Shown: one piece after another, positions 33,707-42,473 of the stretch
Numbering within the stretch: the first letter of the stretch is position 1
Layout of the letters: the number at the start of each line of letters is the position of its first letter
Origin: Pantanalinema rosaneae
GTDB lineage: Bacteria; Cyanobacteriota; Cyanobacteriia; Leptolyngbyales; Leptolyngbyaceae
Length of the DNA stretch: 64,000 nucleotides
NCBI RefSeq assembly: GCF_050753385.1
Contig: NZ_JBLZFZ010000003.1
Location: 1 to 64,000 of the forward strand
Reading direction: 5' to 3'
Position numbers and translations under genes: made by a program
The notes under the pieces: model-generated
What the model was told of the DNA's origin: nothing
The model's database searches: none
Seen by the model: only the letters and a program-made list of their open reading frames with translations

Positions 33707-34492
33707 CTATTTATCGAATCGCGACAACGTGTTTTTAAGCCACGACAGAGCACTCTCTATATCTGCAACGATGTCTCCTGGTGGAATGGGTGGACGCTGG
33801 ATCATCACAACCGGAATTCCTAACTCCCGTGCCGCAACAATCTTGGCATAGGTGGCATTTCCGCCGCTGTTTTTGCTGACGATCGCCCCAATCTCGTACT
33901 GTTGCAATAGCGATCGCTCATCATCCAGTGAAAACGGTCCCCGTTCCAGGAGGAGTTTTCCGGGAGGGACAGCCGCATCCGGTAGAGGGGGATCAATCAT
34001 TCGCATCAGGAACCAGAGATCTTGCAGATGGGCAAAGGCAGCGAGTTCCTGCCGCCCAATCGTCAGAAAGATGCGCTGGGCAAGGTCTGGTAAGGTGGCG
34101 GCGGCAGCTTCATGACTGTCCACTTCAATCCAGCGGTCACGCAGTGTGCCGAAAGCATCGCCCTCTGTTCGTTCCCAGGCTGGACGAACCAGCATTAAAT
34201 GGGGAATGCCAAGCGCAGTGACAGCATCAGCCGCATTAAACGAAATTTGAGCCGCAAAGGGATGAGTGGCATCTATCAGCACATCAATCTGCTGTTCTCG
34301 CAAATACTCTATCAGTCCTGCCACTCCACCAAATCCGCCGATCCGGGTGTTTTCGGAAGGCACTACGGGCTGCCGAGTGCGACCTGCTAACGAAGTAATG
34401 ACTTCCACTTCTGGTATTTCAGCAGCTCTAGCGGCTAGTTCTGTTGCATCCCCGGTTCCACCCAAAATCAGCACTCGTTTAGGGTTAGCCAT
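33707..34492 (-). CDS. cobK: precorrin-6X reductase
   Basis: 261 residues from ATG 34492. Reduces precorrin-6A (or the cobalt form) with NAD(P)H. LILGGTGDATELA at the N-terminus binds the cofactor; IDATHPFAAQIS and SKNSGGNATYAKIVAARELGIPVVMI are family signatures. The ATG overlaps the larC stop (ATGGCTAA); a second ATG five codons upstream is possible. It is at the end of the guanidine/larC run and away from the other cob genes. Confidence 0.93.
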   Translation of the reverse strand: MANPKRVLILGGTGDATELAARAAEIPEVEVITSLAGRTRQPVVPSENTRIGGFGGVAGLIEYLREQQIDVLIDATHPFAAQISFNAADAVTALGIPHLMLVRPAWERTEGDAFGTLRDRWIEVDSHEAAAATLPDLAQRIFLTIGRQELAAFAHLQDLWFLMRMIDPPLPDAAVPPGKLLLERGPFSLDDERSLLQQYEIGAIVSKNSGGNATYAKIVAARELGIPVVMIQRPPIPPGDIVADIESALSWLKNTLSRFDK

Positions 34493-35300
34493 GTCGCAGG
34501 GCAACATCCCGCTTGCCTAACCAAAGTCTCACTAAATTTGGCAATTCCAAATCCTGTGATCCTGCTCCCAAGCCCACTTTCTCTAAAGTCATGGCGGGAG
34601 GATCACCAAAGGCTTGGCTGAGGGCGACGGCGATCGCGGCTCCAGTCGGTGTGACCAATTCCTTTTTAATTCCATTGCTAAACACAGGCACTTGATGCAA
34701 TTCCCACAGCTTCAGCACCGCTGGAACAGGAACAGGCAGTTTTCCATGTTCACAATTAGCAAAGCCCCCACCCACTGGCAACGGCGAACAAAAGACTTGC
34801 TCAACTCCCAGCCAATCTAATCCGGCACAGGTTCCGACAATATCCACGATCGCATCCAGTGCTCCAACTTCATGGAAATGCACCTGTTCTAGCGGAATCC
34901 CGTGAACACTCCCTTCGGCGATCGCCAGTTTTCTAAAAACCGTCAAACTCCAATCTTTCACTCGTTGAGGCAGGTTTGAAGCTTGAATGATTTGTTCAAT
35001 CTCTGGTAAGTGTCGATGATGAGAGTGAAAGTGATGATGCTCAGAATGCTCATGTGATTCCGAGTCGTGACTATCAAGATGATCTGAGTGATGATCTAAC
35101 AGTTCCACATGAACTTTCAGCGCCTCCTGTCCATGCCGTTGCACCAGTTCTGACCACACCTTCACCTCCTGGTCAATGCTGAGTTGAGACAGAACCTGGT
35201 TGAGGTAGTCGAGGGGCACTCCTGCACTGACTAAAGCGCCGAGGCACATATCCCCGGCAATTCCAACCGGGCAGTCTAAATACGCGATCGTCGTCACCAT
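34485..35300 (-). CDS. larC: LarC-like nickel-insertion protein, N-terminal half only
   Basis: 271 residues. LarC uses CTP to insert nickel into the pincer cofactor. Motifs: AYLDCPVGIAGDMCLGAL at the N-terminus, VHFHEVGALDAIVDIVG, and TPTGAAIAVALS. A His-rich loop (HSDHLDSHDSESHEHSEHHH, residues about 77-96) follows. Full LarC is about 400 residues; here the LarC2 half is missing and the gene ends in LWLGKRDV. No larB or larE is visible. It may be a metal-storage or other insertion protein. The start overlaps the FmdE-like stop (TAATG). Confidence 0.8.
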   Translation of the reverse strand: MVTTIAYLDCPVGIAGDMCLGALVSAGVPLDYLNQVLSQLSIDQEVKVWSELVQRHGQEALKVHVELLDHHSDHLDSHDSESHEHSEHHHFHSHHRHLPEIEQIIQASNLPQRVKDWSLTVFRKLAIAEGSVHGIPLEQVHFHEVGALDAIVDIVGTCAGLDWLGVEQVFCSPLPVGGGFANCEHGKLPVPVPAVLKLWELHQVPVFSNGIKKELVTPTGAAIAVALSQAFGDPPAMTLEKVGLGAGSQDLELPNLVRLWLGKRDVALRHG

Positions 35301-35787
35301 TACTCTCCAATTGATTTTGATGATTGCAGCTCGACTTGAAACAAGAAGTCTTGAGGTGCAGCCATCACAGCAGCATAGCGTCCACGCTCATTATGAGCCT
35401 CATTCCACTCATCCAAGCGCAACCGTGTAGATGCTGGAACACTGTATCGCAGAGTTTCTCCAGTCTTGCGATGACGAATTATGGCAACCCCAAACAACGT
35501 TGAACCACCTTGGTCAAACACAACTCGTAACGTGTTTTGTCCGGGGGAGGCAACGGTTGCAATCATGATGCCATCCACCATACAGGGGCAGGGGGCATCT
35601 TTTCCCGTGTGATAGGTAACATCCAACTCACGCGGGGTAGCACCTAAACGAGTTCTGGCATCTAATCCAATCCGAATTCCCACCGCCAGGTAACTGCCAA
35701 AGCCACCATGAATTCTTTGTCCCAGCGCAATCCACTCATCAGGCGTTTCTGCTTGGACTGGAACTGGAGAGATGACTACAGAGGTCA
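35300..35787 (-). CDS. FmdE-like secreted protein, copy 1
   Basis: About 162 residues. Begins with a weak signal-like stretch ending PVPVQAE. The core RIHGGFGSYLAVGIRIGLDA and APCPCMVDGIMIAT resembles formylmethanofuran dehydrogenase subunit E (FmdE/FwdE), whose His and Cys bind metal. A close paralogue lies at 44879. ATG 35787 chosen over a TTG at 35797. It lies between the guanidine carboxylase and larC and overlaps larC by one base, suggesting a metal-handling role. Confidence 0.7.
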
Positions 35788-35885
35788 TAAGCGTCAAACC
35801 AAGAGACTGCTCCTAATCATAACGATGGTCGAGTTAAATGAGGTTTGTATTTACCTTTTCTTCCGCTGCTCAACTTCTTTACGTT

Positions 35886-38800
35886 CTAATTTGGTTGAAT
35901 AGCGACCAAAAGTTGACCTGCCATTATGGTTTGCCCTGGTTGACAAAATATGTCTGCAATTGTGCCCGCACTCTCCGCCAGCACCACAATTTCCATTTTC
36001 ATTGCTTCGAGAATCACCAGGCGATCGCCCTCAGCGACCTGATCGCCCGATTGTACCAACACCTGCCAGACATTAGCAGAAATATGGGCAACCACCGCTT
36101 CAACTGTATCCGGCAGAGTAATTTCAGGAGTATCGACGGCTTCTGATTGCGTGTCTTCCAGATTTTCCTGGCGCGTGAATTCTCCCGCAGCCACCCAGCG
36201 ATCGCGCTCCGCCGCAAATGCCGCCTGCTGTTTCGCTCTGAATGTGGCAATACTATCGGCATTCGCCGCCAAAAACTCGTGATACTGCCTTAGATTAAAT
36301 TTCTCTTCCTGAATATCGAGCTTCACTTTGCCCTGAATCACATCTTCTCGATAGCGCAACAGATCTGCGGCTGAAACCGGAAAGAAGCGGATTTGATCAA
36401 AAAAACGTAGTAGCCAGGGTTGTTGGAAATCCTCCGTTTGCTTGTAGCGATTCCACACGGGAACCGTTCGCCCTACGAACTGATAGCCTCCTGGTCCTTC
36501 CATGCCATAGATGCACAAATAAGCACCGCCAATCCCCACCGCATTTTCAGGAGTCCAGGTACGAGCCGGGTTGTATTTTGTCGTGACTAGACGATGGCGC
36601 GGATCAAGGGGAGTTGCAACGGGTGCGCCCAAGTAAACATCGCCTAAACCCATCACCAAATAGCTGGCATTAAACACAATGTCTCGAACTTGTTCAATGC
36701 TGTCTAATCCATTAATACGGCGGATGAATTCGATATTACTGGGACACCAAGGCGCATCCGATCGCACCGACTGTATGTACTTCTGAATTGCTAACTGGGT
36801 CGATTCATCATCCCAAGAGAGCGGCAGATGCACAATCCGAGTGGGCACTTCCATATCATCAACATCAGGTAGCTCAGATTCGGCTGCAATCAAGGTACTG
36901 AGCAATTCTTGAGTTGGCAAAACTCGACTGTCATAATGGATTTGGAGCGATCGAATTCCCGGTGTGAGATCAACGATTCCCGGCAGGTGATTTGCTCTCA
37001 ACCACTCCATCAACGCATGAGCGCGGAACCGAAGATTCAAATCCAGCGCCAGGGAACCATATTCAACCAGTAAGAACTTATCTCCGGCTTGCCGATAGGT
37101 GACAGCAGGTTGAATGGGAGTGGGGGGGATGCGATGGAGGATGGGGGAATGGGGAGAGGGGAGTAGGGTGGAAGGTGGAGGGGAAGCGACTGCTGCCGGA
37201 GACAACGTTTCAATCTGGCGATCTTGCTCTAGTTCTTGCTGAAGGGCTATCTCAGGGGTGAGGCAATAAAATCGAACCGTATCTCCAGGTTTCAGTTGTC
37301 CAATTTTCCACAGTTCAGCTTGAACAATCGTCGCTGGGCAGACAAACCCACCTAAACTGGGACCATCGTGAGCCAGGATGATCGGCATATCGCCTGTAAA
37401 GTCAATGGTGCCGATCGCATAAGCATTATCGTGAATATTGGAGGGATGTAACCCTGCTTCACCGCCATCCGATCGTGCCCACTCTGGTTTAGGCCCAATG
37501 AGGCGAATGCCGGTTCTGGCTGAATTGTGGTGAATGATCCAGCGGGTTGAGAAAAGCAACTCAATATCAGCTTCGGTAAAAAAATCAGGTGCGCCGTGAG
37601 GCCCGTAGAGAACACCAATCTCCCATTCGTCTGTGTAGTGCGGAATAAGCTCAACCGGGAGAGAGTCGGGAGTCGAGAGCGATGTTGCATTCCCCACTCC
37701 CCATTCCCCGTTCCCCGTTCCTAACCGCAGCACATCACCCGCTCTCAGAGTTCGTCCCGCATGTCCGCCAAATTGACCTAGCGTAAATGTTGCCCTGCTG
37801 CCTAAATATTCAGGGACATCAAAGCCATGTTGAATGGCAAGATAAGTGCGGTAGCCGTAGCCTTGAATAGCGTTGAGTTTAAGAGTACTGCCTGCTTGAA
37901 CCGGAACGGCTGTCCAGTAGGGGATAGGTTGATTATTCAGGGTGGCTTTCATCGCCGCACCCGTGAGGCAAATTACCGTGTCACAGTTGAAGCGTAAAGT
38001 TGGACCCATCACCGTACATTCCAACCCAGCAGCCGATTCAGCATTGCCTAAAATGCGATTTGCTAGACGGAATGCCAGATGATCCAGTGGTCCTGATGGC
38101 GGTACACCAATATCCCAATAGCCAACCCGTCCGGGATAGTCTTGAATAGTGGTGTACGTGCCACCATCGAGAATATCGATCGTGCGAGGCTTGTATGCAA
38201 AGGTGCTGAGGTAGCGCGTGCTGACGGTTCCTTGAGCAAATTCAGGACTATGAATGACCTGGCGCAAATACTCCAGATTAGTTTCAATTCCAGCAATTTC
38301 TGATGCTTGCAATGCCGATTGGAGGTGAGCGATCGCCGCTTCCCGGTTCTCTCCATGCACAATTACTTTTGCTAATAAGGGATCGTAAAAGGGTGTCACT
38401 TCTGTTCCTGTCTCAATCCAGCGATCGCAGCGAACCGTTTCTGGAAAATGAACCGCACTCAGAAGACCAGAACTGGGCTGAAAGTTTTTGTTGGCATCCT
38501 CGGCATAAATTCGTACTTGAATGGAATGTCCCTGGGGTTGATGATGGTAGGTCTCCAAGAATGTAGAATCCCCTGCTGCCAGCCGCACCATCCACTCCAC
38601 CAGATCAATTCTGCTGACCGTTTCAGTCACCCCATGTTCGACCTGGAGGCGCGTGTTCACCTCTAAAAAGTAAAACTGTTGGGTTGCCACATCCAATACA
38701 AATTCAACCGTACCTGCCGATCGATAATTCACTGCCTGTCCTAAGCGCACGGCACAATCATAAAGTTGCTGCCGCAATGCATCGCTGATTCCGGGTGCAG

Positions 38801-39524
38801 GCGTTTCCTCAATCACTTTCTGATTGCGGCGTTGAGTCGAGCAATCACGCTCCCCTAGTGCAATCACATGATCATTTCCATCCCCAAAAATTTGAACTTC
38901 AATATGTCGCGCCGTTTGAATATATTTTTCTAGAAATACCCCACTTTGCTTAAAATTAGCTTGGCTTAAACGTTGCACCTTCTCAAACGCATCGGCTAAT
39001 TCTGTTGCATCAAAACAGACCTGCATCCCAATTCCACCCCCACCAGCCGTGCTTTTGAGAATTACCGGATAGGTAATTTCTGTGGCGAACTGTTGTGCTT
39101 GCTCCAAGCTTTTTAATAACCCTGTCCCAGGAACTAATGGCACCTGATTTTGTTCTGCTAATTCACGAGCCGTATGTTTCAAACCAAACCGACGAATTTG
39201 ATTCGGTGTTGGACCAATGAACGCAATTCCTGCCTGCTCACAGGCTTCTGCAAACTCAATGTTCTCACTCAGAAAGCCATAACCCGGATGAATGGCTTGT
39301 GCTCCAGTTCGCTGAGTAAGCTCCAAAATGCGATCGTACCTGAGATAGCTTTCAGCCACCGGGGCAGCACCAAGACACACCGCTTCGGTTGCCATTGAAA
39401 CATGTTGAGTATGAGCATCTGCATCTGAATAAACGGCAACCGTTGCAACTCCCAGGAGATCGAGCGTCCGAATCACACGACAGGCAATTTCACCCCGATT
39501 AGCAATGAGAACTTTGTTGAACAT
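35886..39524 (-). CDS. biotin-dependent carboxylase, urea/guanidine carboxylase type
   Basis: About 1212 residues: biotin carboxylase (KVLIANRGEIACRVIRT to about 445), KipA/AHS2-like and KipI/AHS1-like carboxyltransferase parts (about 450-1080), and a C-terminal biotinyl domain with EAMKMEIVV. Annotated in most genomes as urea carboxylase. Because a guanidine-I riboswitch and both UAAP genes precede it, it is better read as guanidine carboxylase. Two GGGGAGT repeats are embedded in frame. ATG 39524 preferred over GTG 39530. No allophanate hydrolase gene is in the window. Confidence 0.9.
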   Translation of the reverse strand: MFNKVLIANRGEIACRVIRTLDLLGVATVAVYSDADAHTQHVSMATEAVCLGAAPVAESYLRYDRILELTQRTGAQAIHPGYGFLSENIEFAEACEQAGIAFIGPTPNQIRRFGLKHTARELAEQNQVPLVPGTGLLKSLEQAQQFATEITYPVILKSTAGGGGIGMQVCFDATELADAFEKVQRLSQANFKQSGVFLEKYIQTARHIEVQIFGDGNDHVIALGERDCSTQRRNQKVIEETPAPGISDALRQQLYDCAVRLGQAVNYRSAGTVEFVLDVATQQFYFLEVNTRLQVEHGVTETVSRIDLVEWMVRLAAGDSTFLETYHHQPQGHSIQVRIYAEDANKNFQPSSGLLSAVHFPETVRCDRWIETGTEVTPFYDPLLAKVIVHGENREAAIAHLQSALQASEIAGIETNLEYLRQVIHSPEFAQGTVSTRYLSTFAYKPRTIDILDGGTYTTIQDYPGRVGYWDIGVPPSGPLDHLAFRLANRILGNAESAAGLECTVMGPTLRFNCDTVICLTGAAMKATLNNQPIPYWTAVPVQAGSTLKLNAIQGYGYRTYLAIQHGFDVPEYLGSRATFTLGQFGGHAGRTLRAGDVLRLGTGNGEWGVGNATSLSTPDSLPVELIPHYTDEWEIGVLYGPHGAPDFFTEADIELLFSTRWIIHHNSARTGIRLIGPKPEWARSDGGEAGLHPSNIHDNAYAIGTIDFTGDMPIILAHDGPSLGGFVCPATIVQAELWKIGQLKPGDTVRFYCLTPEIALQQELEQDRQIETLSPAAVASPPPSTLLPSPHSPILHRIPPTPIQPAVTYRQAGDKFLLVEYGSLALDLNLRFRAHALMEWLRANHLPGIVDLTPGIRSLQIHYDSRVLPTQELLSTLIAAESELPDVDDMEVPTRIVHLPLSWDDESTQLAIQKYIQSVRSDAPWCPSNIEFIRRINGLDSIEQVRDIVFNASYLVMGLGDVYLGAPVATPLDPRHRLVTTKYNPARTWTPENAVGIGGAYLCIYGMEGPGGYQFVGRTVPVWNRYKQTEDFQQPWLLRFFDQIRFFPVSAADLLRYREDVIQGKVKLDIQEEKFNLRQYHEFLAANADSIATFRAKQQAAFAAERDRWVAAGEFTRQENLEDTQSEAVDTPEITLPDTVEAVVAHISANVWQVLVQSGDQVAEGDRLVILEAMKMEIVVLAESAGTIADIFCQPGQTIMAGQLLVAIQPN
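37115..37183. repeat. GGGGAGT-family repeat in the carboxylase, site 1
   Basis: A 69-bp G-rich tract read in frame as a Pro/Ser-rich linker (PSTLLPSPHSPILHRIPPTP) between carboxyltransferase domains. Confidence 0.8.
37656..37721. repeat. GGGGAGT-family repeat in the carboxylase, site 2
   Basis: A 66-bp segment containing TTCCCCACTCCCCATTCCCCG, read in frame as GTGNGEWGVGNATSLSTPDS. A second expansion in the same gene. Confidence 0.75.
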
Positions 39525-39597
39525 GAACACCTTCTCAAAGAAGACTGGAAAGAGTCAGGCACTAAAGTGAACACAAGAGAACAGGGAGCGGGTGTCT

Positions 39598-39625
39598 TCT
39601 CCCCACTCCCCACTCCCCATTCCCT
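39598..39625. repeat. CCCCACTCCC repeat between carboxylase and UAAP2
   Basis: TCTCCCCACTCCCCACTCCCCATTCCC abutting the stop codon of the UAAP2 gene. Confidence 0.75.
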
Positions 39626-40266
39626 TACACGGCATCCCAAATAATCAACCGAATCGGCGTAGGATTATAAGCATTACAGGGATTATTAATTTGGGGGCAA
39701 TTGGAGATCAACACCATCACATCCATCTCAGCTTGCAAATCTACCATTTTCCCTGCTTCAGAGATGCCGTCTACAATTTCTAAGGTGCCATCCTCACTCA
39801 CAGGAACATTCATGTAAAAGTTGATATTACTGACCAAGTCGCGCTTGTTCATTTCATATTTGCTAAGTTCTAGCAAATAGTTCTCTACACAGGCGTGCAA
39901 ATGTTTCTTGTGCAAGCCATAGCGCACAGAATTACTCTCCATGCTACAAGCACCACCCAGCGTATCGTGCCTGCCACAATCATCATAGATTACCGTCATC
40001 ATCACGTTTCCCTCATTAGAAATGAGTTGAGTACCTGTAGTGATGAAGATATTCCCCTGACGCACGACTGTATCGGGTGCGCTATAACGCTCGGAGGTAT
40101 CCTGCGCGTTATAAATCAACGTATCAACGGCTTGATTCGCTTGCAGATCAATAATCCGAAGAGTCTGTCCTTTTTTCACAACTCGCGACCAGGGTTGACG
40201 AGCAGGCAAAACCTCATCATAAATTGCTGTAGCGGGTTCACGGTCAATCGATTGTGCTGCAACCAT
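39625..40266 (-). CDS. UAAP2 (urea amidolyase-associated protein 2), DUF1989
   Basis: 213 residues, DUF1989 family. RIIDLQANQAVDTLIYNA and GGACSMESNSVRYG are family motifs, with Cys and His for a metal. Together with UAAP1 it forms the carboxyguanidine deiminase described in guanidine-degrading bacteria, which acts on the carboxylase product. It is 45 bp after UAAP1 and 100 bp before the carboxylase gene. Confidence 0.85.
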   Translation of the reverse strand: MVAAQSIDREPATAIYDEVLPARQPWSRVVKKGQTLRIIDLQANQAVDTLIYNAQDTSERYSAPDTVVRQGNIFITTGTQLISNEGNVMMTVIYDDCGRHDTLGGACSMESNSVRYGLHKKHLHACVENYLLELSKYEMNKRDLVSNINFYMNVPVSEDGTLEIVDGISEAGKMVDLQAEMDVMVLISNCPQINNPCNAYNPTPIRLIIWDAV

Positions 40267-40311
40267 TGTTTCTGTCCTCCAATAGTTTTCTAATCCTTAA
40301 ACCTGAGCAAA

Positions 40312-41085
40312 CTAAACCTGAGCAAACAGGGCATCAGTGTTGATGAAACCGCGAATGACTTCTTCATTAGCAGTTCGGCAAAGATCATCGGGGGCAGGAG
40401 CAGGAGATTGCCAAACGGTGAGTTGAATGGGCTTAGGCTTATAAACCGTATCAGGATGAAGTACATGCGGACAATTAGAAACGATCGCCAGTACATTCAT
40501 TTCTGCCCGCAAATCAATGAAGCTTCCTGGCTTCTCATAGCCTGGGCGGTATTCCAAATCACCATTAGGATGGACTGCTACATAGCTAAACAAATTGATG
40601 TTAGGCATCAGATCTTTGCGAGTTAAGCCTCGTTTTCCTAATGCCTTTAAAAAATTGTTGCGCGAGTTGTTGTAATCACTCTCTCCATATTTGTTGTAGG
40701 AACCTTCGCCGTATTTTGTCGCGTTACTCGCGGCGTTGCTACATCCACAGATGAGATCATGATGTCCAGCAGTGTCTTCAGTAATCGAGAACAACACTCG
40801 CCCCATATCTGAATAAATCACCATGCCTCTTTTTAAGAAGGCATTGAACTGAATCTTGGCGGTGTCAGCAACGTTCAGCCGCTCGATTGGGCTGTCTGCG
40901 TTATAGCAAATCAGTGAAACGCCTTGAGATCCTTCTAAATCAGTCACACGCAAGGTATTTCCCCGTTTGATGACACCATGCCAGTACGCGCCACCTGGCA
41001 GCGTTTCATTCAATAAAATTAGATCTGGATTGAGCACCTCTGGATGGGATGAACCAGCATTTGGCAGCACAGACGATTGCACCAT
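40312..41085 (-). CDS. UAAP1 (urea amidolyase-associated protein 1), DUF1989
   Basis: 257 residues, DUF1989. LRVTDLEGSQGVSLICYNAD, LICGCSNAASNATKYG and LRAEMNVLAIVSNCPHVLHP mirror motifs of UAAP2, with conserved Cys residues for metal. First gene after the guanidine-I riboswitch; GGAGGAG Shine-Dalgarno before ATG 41085. Expected to be the partner of UAAP2 in carboxyguanidine deimination. Confidence 0.85.
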   Translation of the reverse strand: MVQSSVLPNAGSSHPEVLNPDLILLNETLPGGAYWHGVIKRGNTLRVTDLEGSQGVSLICYNADSPIERLNVADTAKIQFNAFLKRGMVIYSDMGRVLFSITEDTAGHHDLICGCSNAASNATKYGEGSYNKYGESDYNNSRNNFLKALGKRGLTRKDLMPNINLFSYVAVHPNGDLEYRPGYEKPGSFIDLRAEMNVLAIVSNCPHVLHPDTVYKPKPIQLTVWQSPAPAPDDLCRTANEEVIRGFINTDALFAQV

Positions 41086-41209
41086 TAACTCCTCCGATTA
41101 GGATTAGATAATCAGTTTGGGAATCAGAAACCAAACCCCACATTCCTGGTGTTAGAGCAACCTCCAACGCCAACAGCAAAGCCCAGGATCACCAACAGCT
41201 TTGCAAACC

Positions 41210-41342
41210 TGTGTGGCTCTCCCGGGCTTTTTTCCCTCCGTGTGACCAACGCAACATCCTTGAAAGTCAGGATCTCAGGTTGGCTGCTTCTCTTGGACCA
41301 GCCATTTAGCTGAAGCCCCAGCTAAATCGGAACCCTAGAAGC
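41210..41342 (-). promoter_or_regulatory. guanidine-I (ykkC) riboswitch
   Basis: Minus strand, in order: CTAGGGTTCCG, a hairpin arm, CTGGTCCAAGAGAAG, then ACACGGAGGGAAAAAAGCCCGGGAGAG. These are the conserved elements of the ykkC subtype 1 RNA that binds guanidine. The 3' AAAGCCCGGG can also pair with CCTGGGCTTT at 41178-41187, a likely expression switch. It precedes UAAP1 by about 125 bp. Confidence 0.93.
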
Positions 41343-41533
41343 ATATTCTTATTGAATTGCACTTTAGTTGAACGTCGAGTAAACCGATTGCTCACATAAT
41401 TGACCAAATCTGGTTTCAATGCAATCCCCGCCCCAGGCATATTCCATCACACTGTTAATCAATCTTGACATTGACTTTGTTAAACCCTACCGGGGGCATT
41501 TTCAAGCACTGGGGGAGTTGGTATTTTGCCGAT

Positions 41534-42349
41534 ATGTACAATCTCCCACTCATTCAATTTCCTGCTTTTGGCGATCCTGATCCTACCGATCTACCCTGGT
41601 GGCTGCATTGGGTTGACAGTTGCCCCAGCACAAACACCTGGGCACTGACCTACGCCGATCGCCTACATCATGGTGCTGTTGTGTTTACCCGTCGTCAAAC
41701 CGCAGGGCGAGGACAGCATGGACGTATCTGGCATTCTCCAAGCGGGGTATTGACTGCGAGCTTTGTCCTTGATTTTCCAACGCCTCAATTATCAGGCTTG
41801 CCTCTGGCTATTGGGTTAGCGGCGATCTACGCTATTGAGGATTTACTCCCTGACCAACAGGGAAAATTGCAACTGAAGTGGCCCAATGATGTAGTGATTG
41901 CAGGACGTAAAGTTGCCGGAATTTTATGTGAAGCCACTTCTAGCTCTGGGCAAACGCAGATTGTTGCGGGTATTGGACTCAATCGCTGTGTTGACTTTGC
42001 TCAGGCTGGACTGGCTCTAGAGCAGATTCGGAATGCGATTAGTCTGCATCAGGTTTCTAGTCTGATACCGGAGGAACTGGTTCTATTGGAGCGATTGCGC
42101 CACTATTTGACCCAGGTCAGAGATATCATTGCTCAAAAATACAACTCACCCCAGTTTTCTGGGATTGTTTCTTTGTTTCCCGAATTACATCGTCGTGATG
42201 GGCTACGCGATCGCTCCATTACCCTGGAACTCAATGGAGAATCCATTGCAGGGCAAGCGATTGGACTGGATGACCAGGGACAGTTGCTCATTCAGGTACC
42301 CCATGGAAGTGTACGTAGCTTTACCTCTGGTAGAGTCATTCAGTTTTAG
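41534..42349 (+). CDS. birA: biotin-[acetyl-CoA-carboxylase] ligase
   Basis: 271 residues, no N-terminal HTH, so a ligase and not a repressor. Biotin/ATP site motifs: STNTWAL, GRGQHGRIWHSP, KWPNDVVIAGRKVAGILCE. It attaches biotin to carboxyl carriers such as the carboxylase opposite it. ATG 41534 preferred; a TTG at 41465 would add 23 residues. Divergent from the guanidine operon. Confidence 0.93.
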   Translation: MYNLPLIQFPAFGDPDPTDLPWWLHWVDSCPSTNTWALTYADRLHHGAVVFTRRQTAGRGQHGRIWHSPSGVLTASFVLDFPTPQLSGLPLAIGLAAIYAIEDLLPDQQGKLQLKWPNDVVIAGRKVAGILCEATSSSGQTQIVAGIGLNRCVDFAQAGLALEQIRNAISLHQVSSLIPEELVLLERLRHYLTQVRDIIAQKYNSPQFSGIVSLFPELHRRDGLRDRSITLELNGESIAGQAIGLDDQGQLLIQVPHGSVRSFTSGRVIQF

Positions 42350-42395
42350 CCCAGCTATTCTATCGTTCATTTGGCGGGTTGGTGCGATGATCGAG

Positions 42396-42465
42396 TAAAG
42401 GGGAAAAGGGGTAGATGGATGCTTACTCCTTCACCCCTTCACCCCTTCACTTCCTCACTCCCTTT
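42396..42465. repeat. inverted G/C-rich repeat between birA and cbiD
   Basis: AAAGGGGAAAAGGGG followed by CCTTCACCCCTTCACCCCTT, able to fold back. It occupies most of the 124-bp gap between the two genes. Could act as a terminator-like structure for birA, but there is no clean T-run. Confidence 0.6.
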
Positions 42466-42473
42466 CTTACCGA

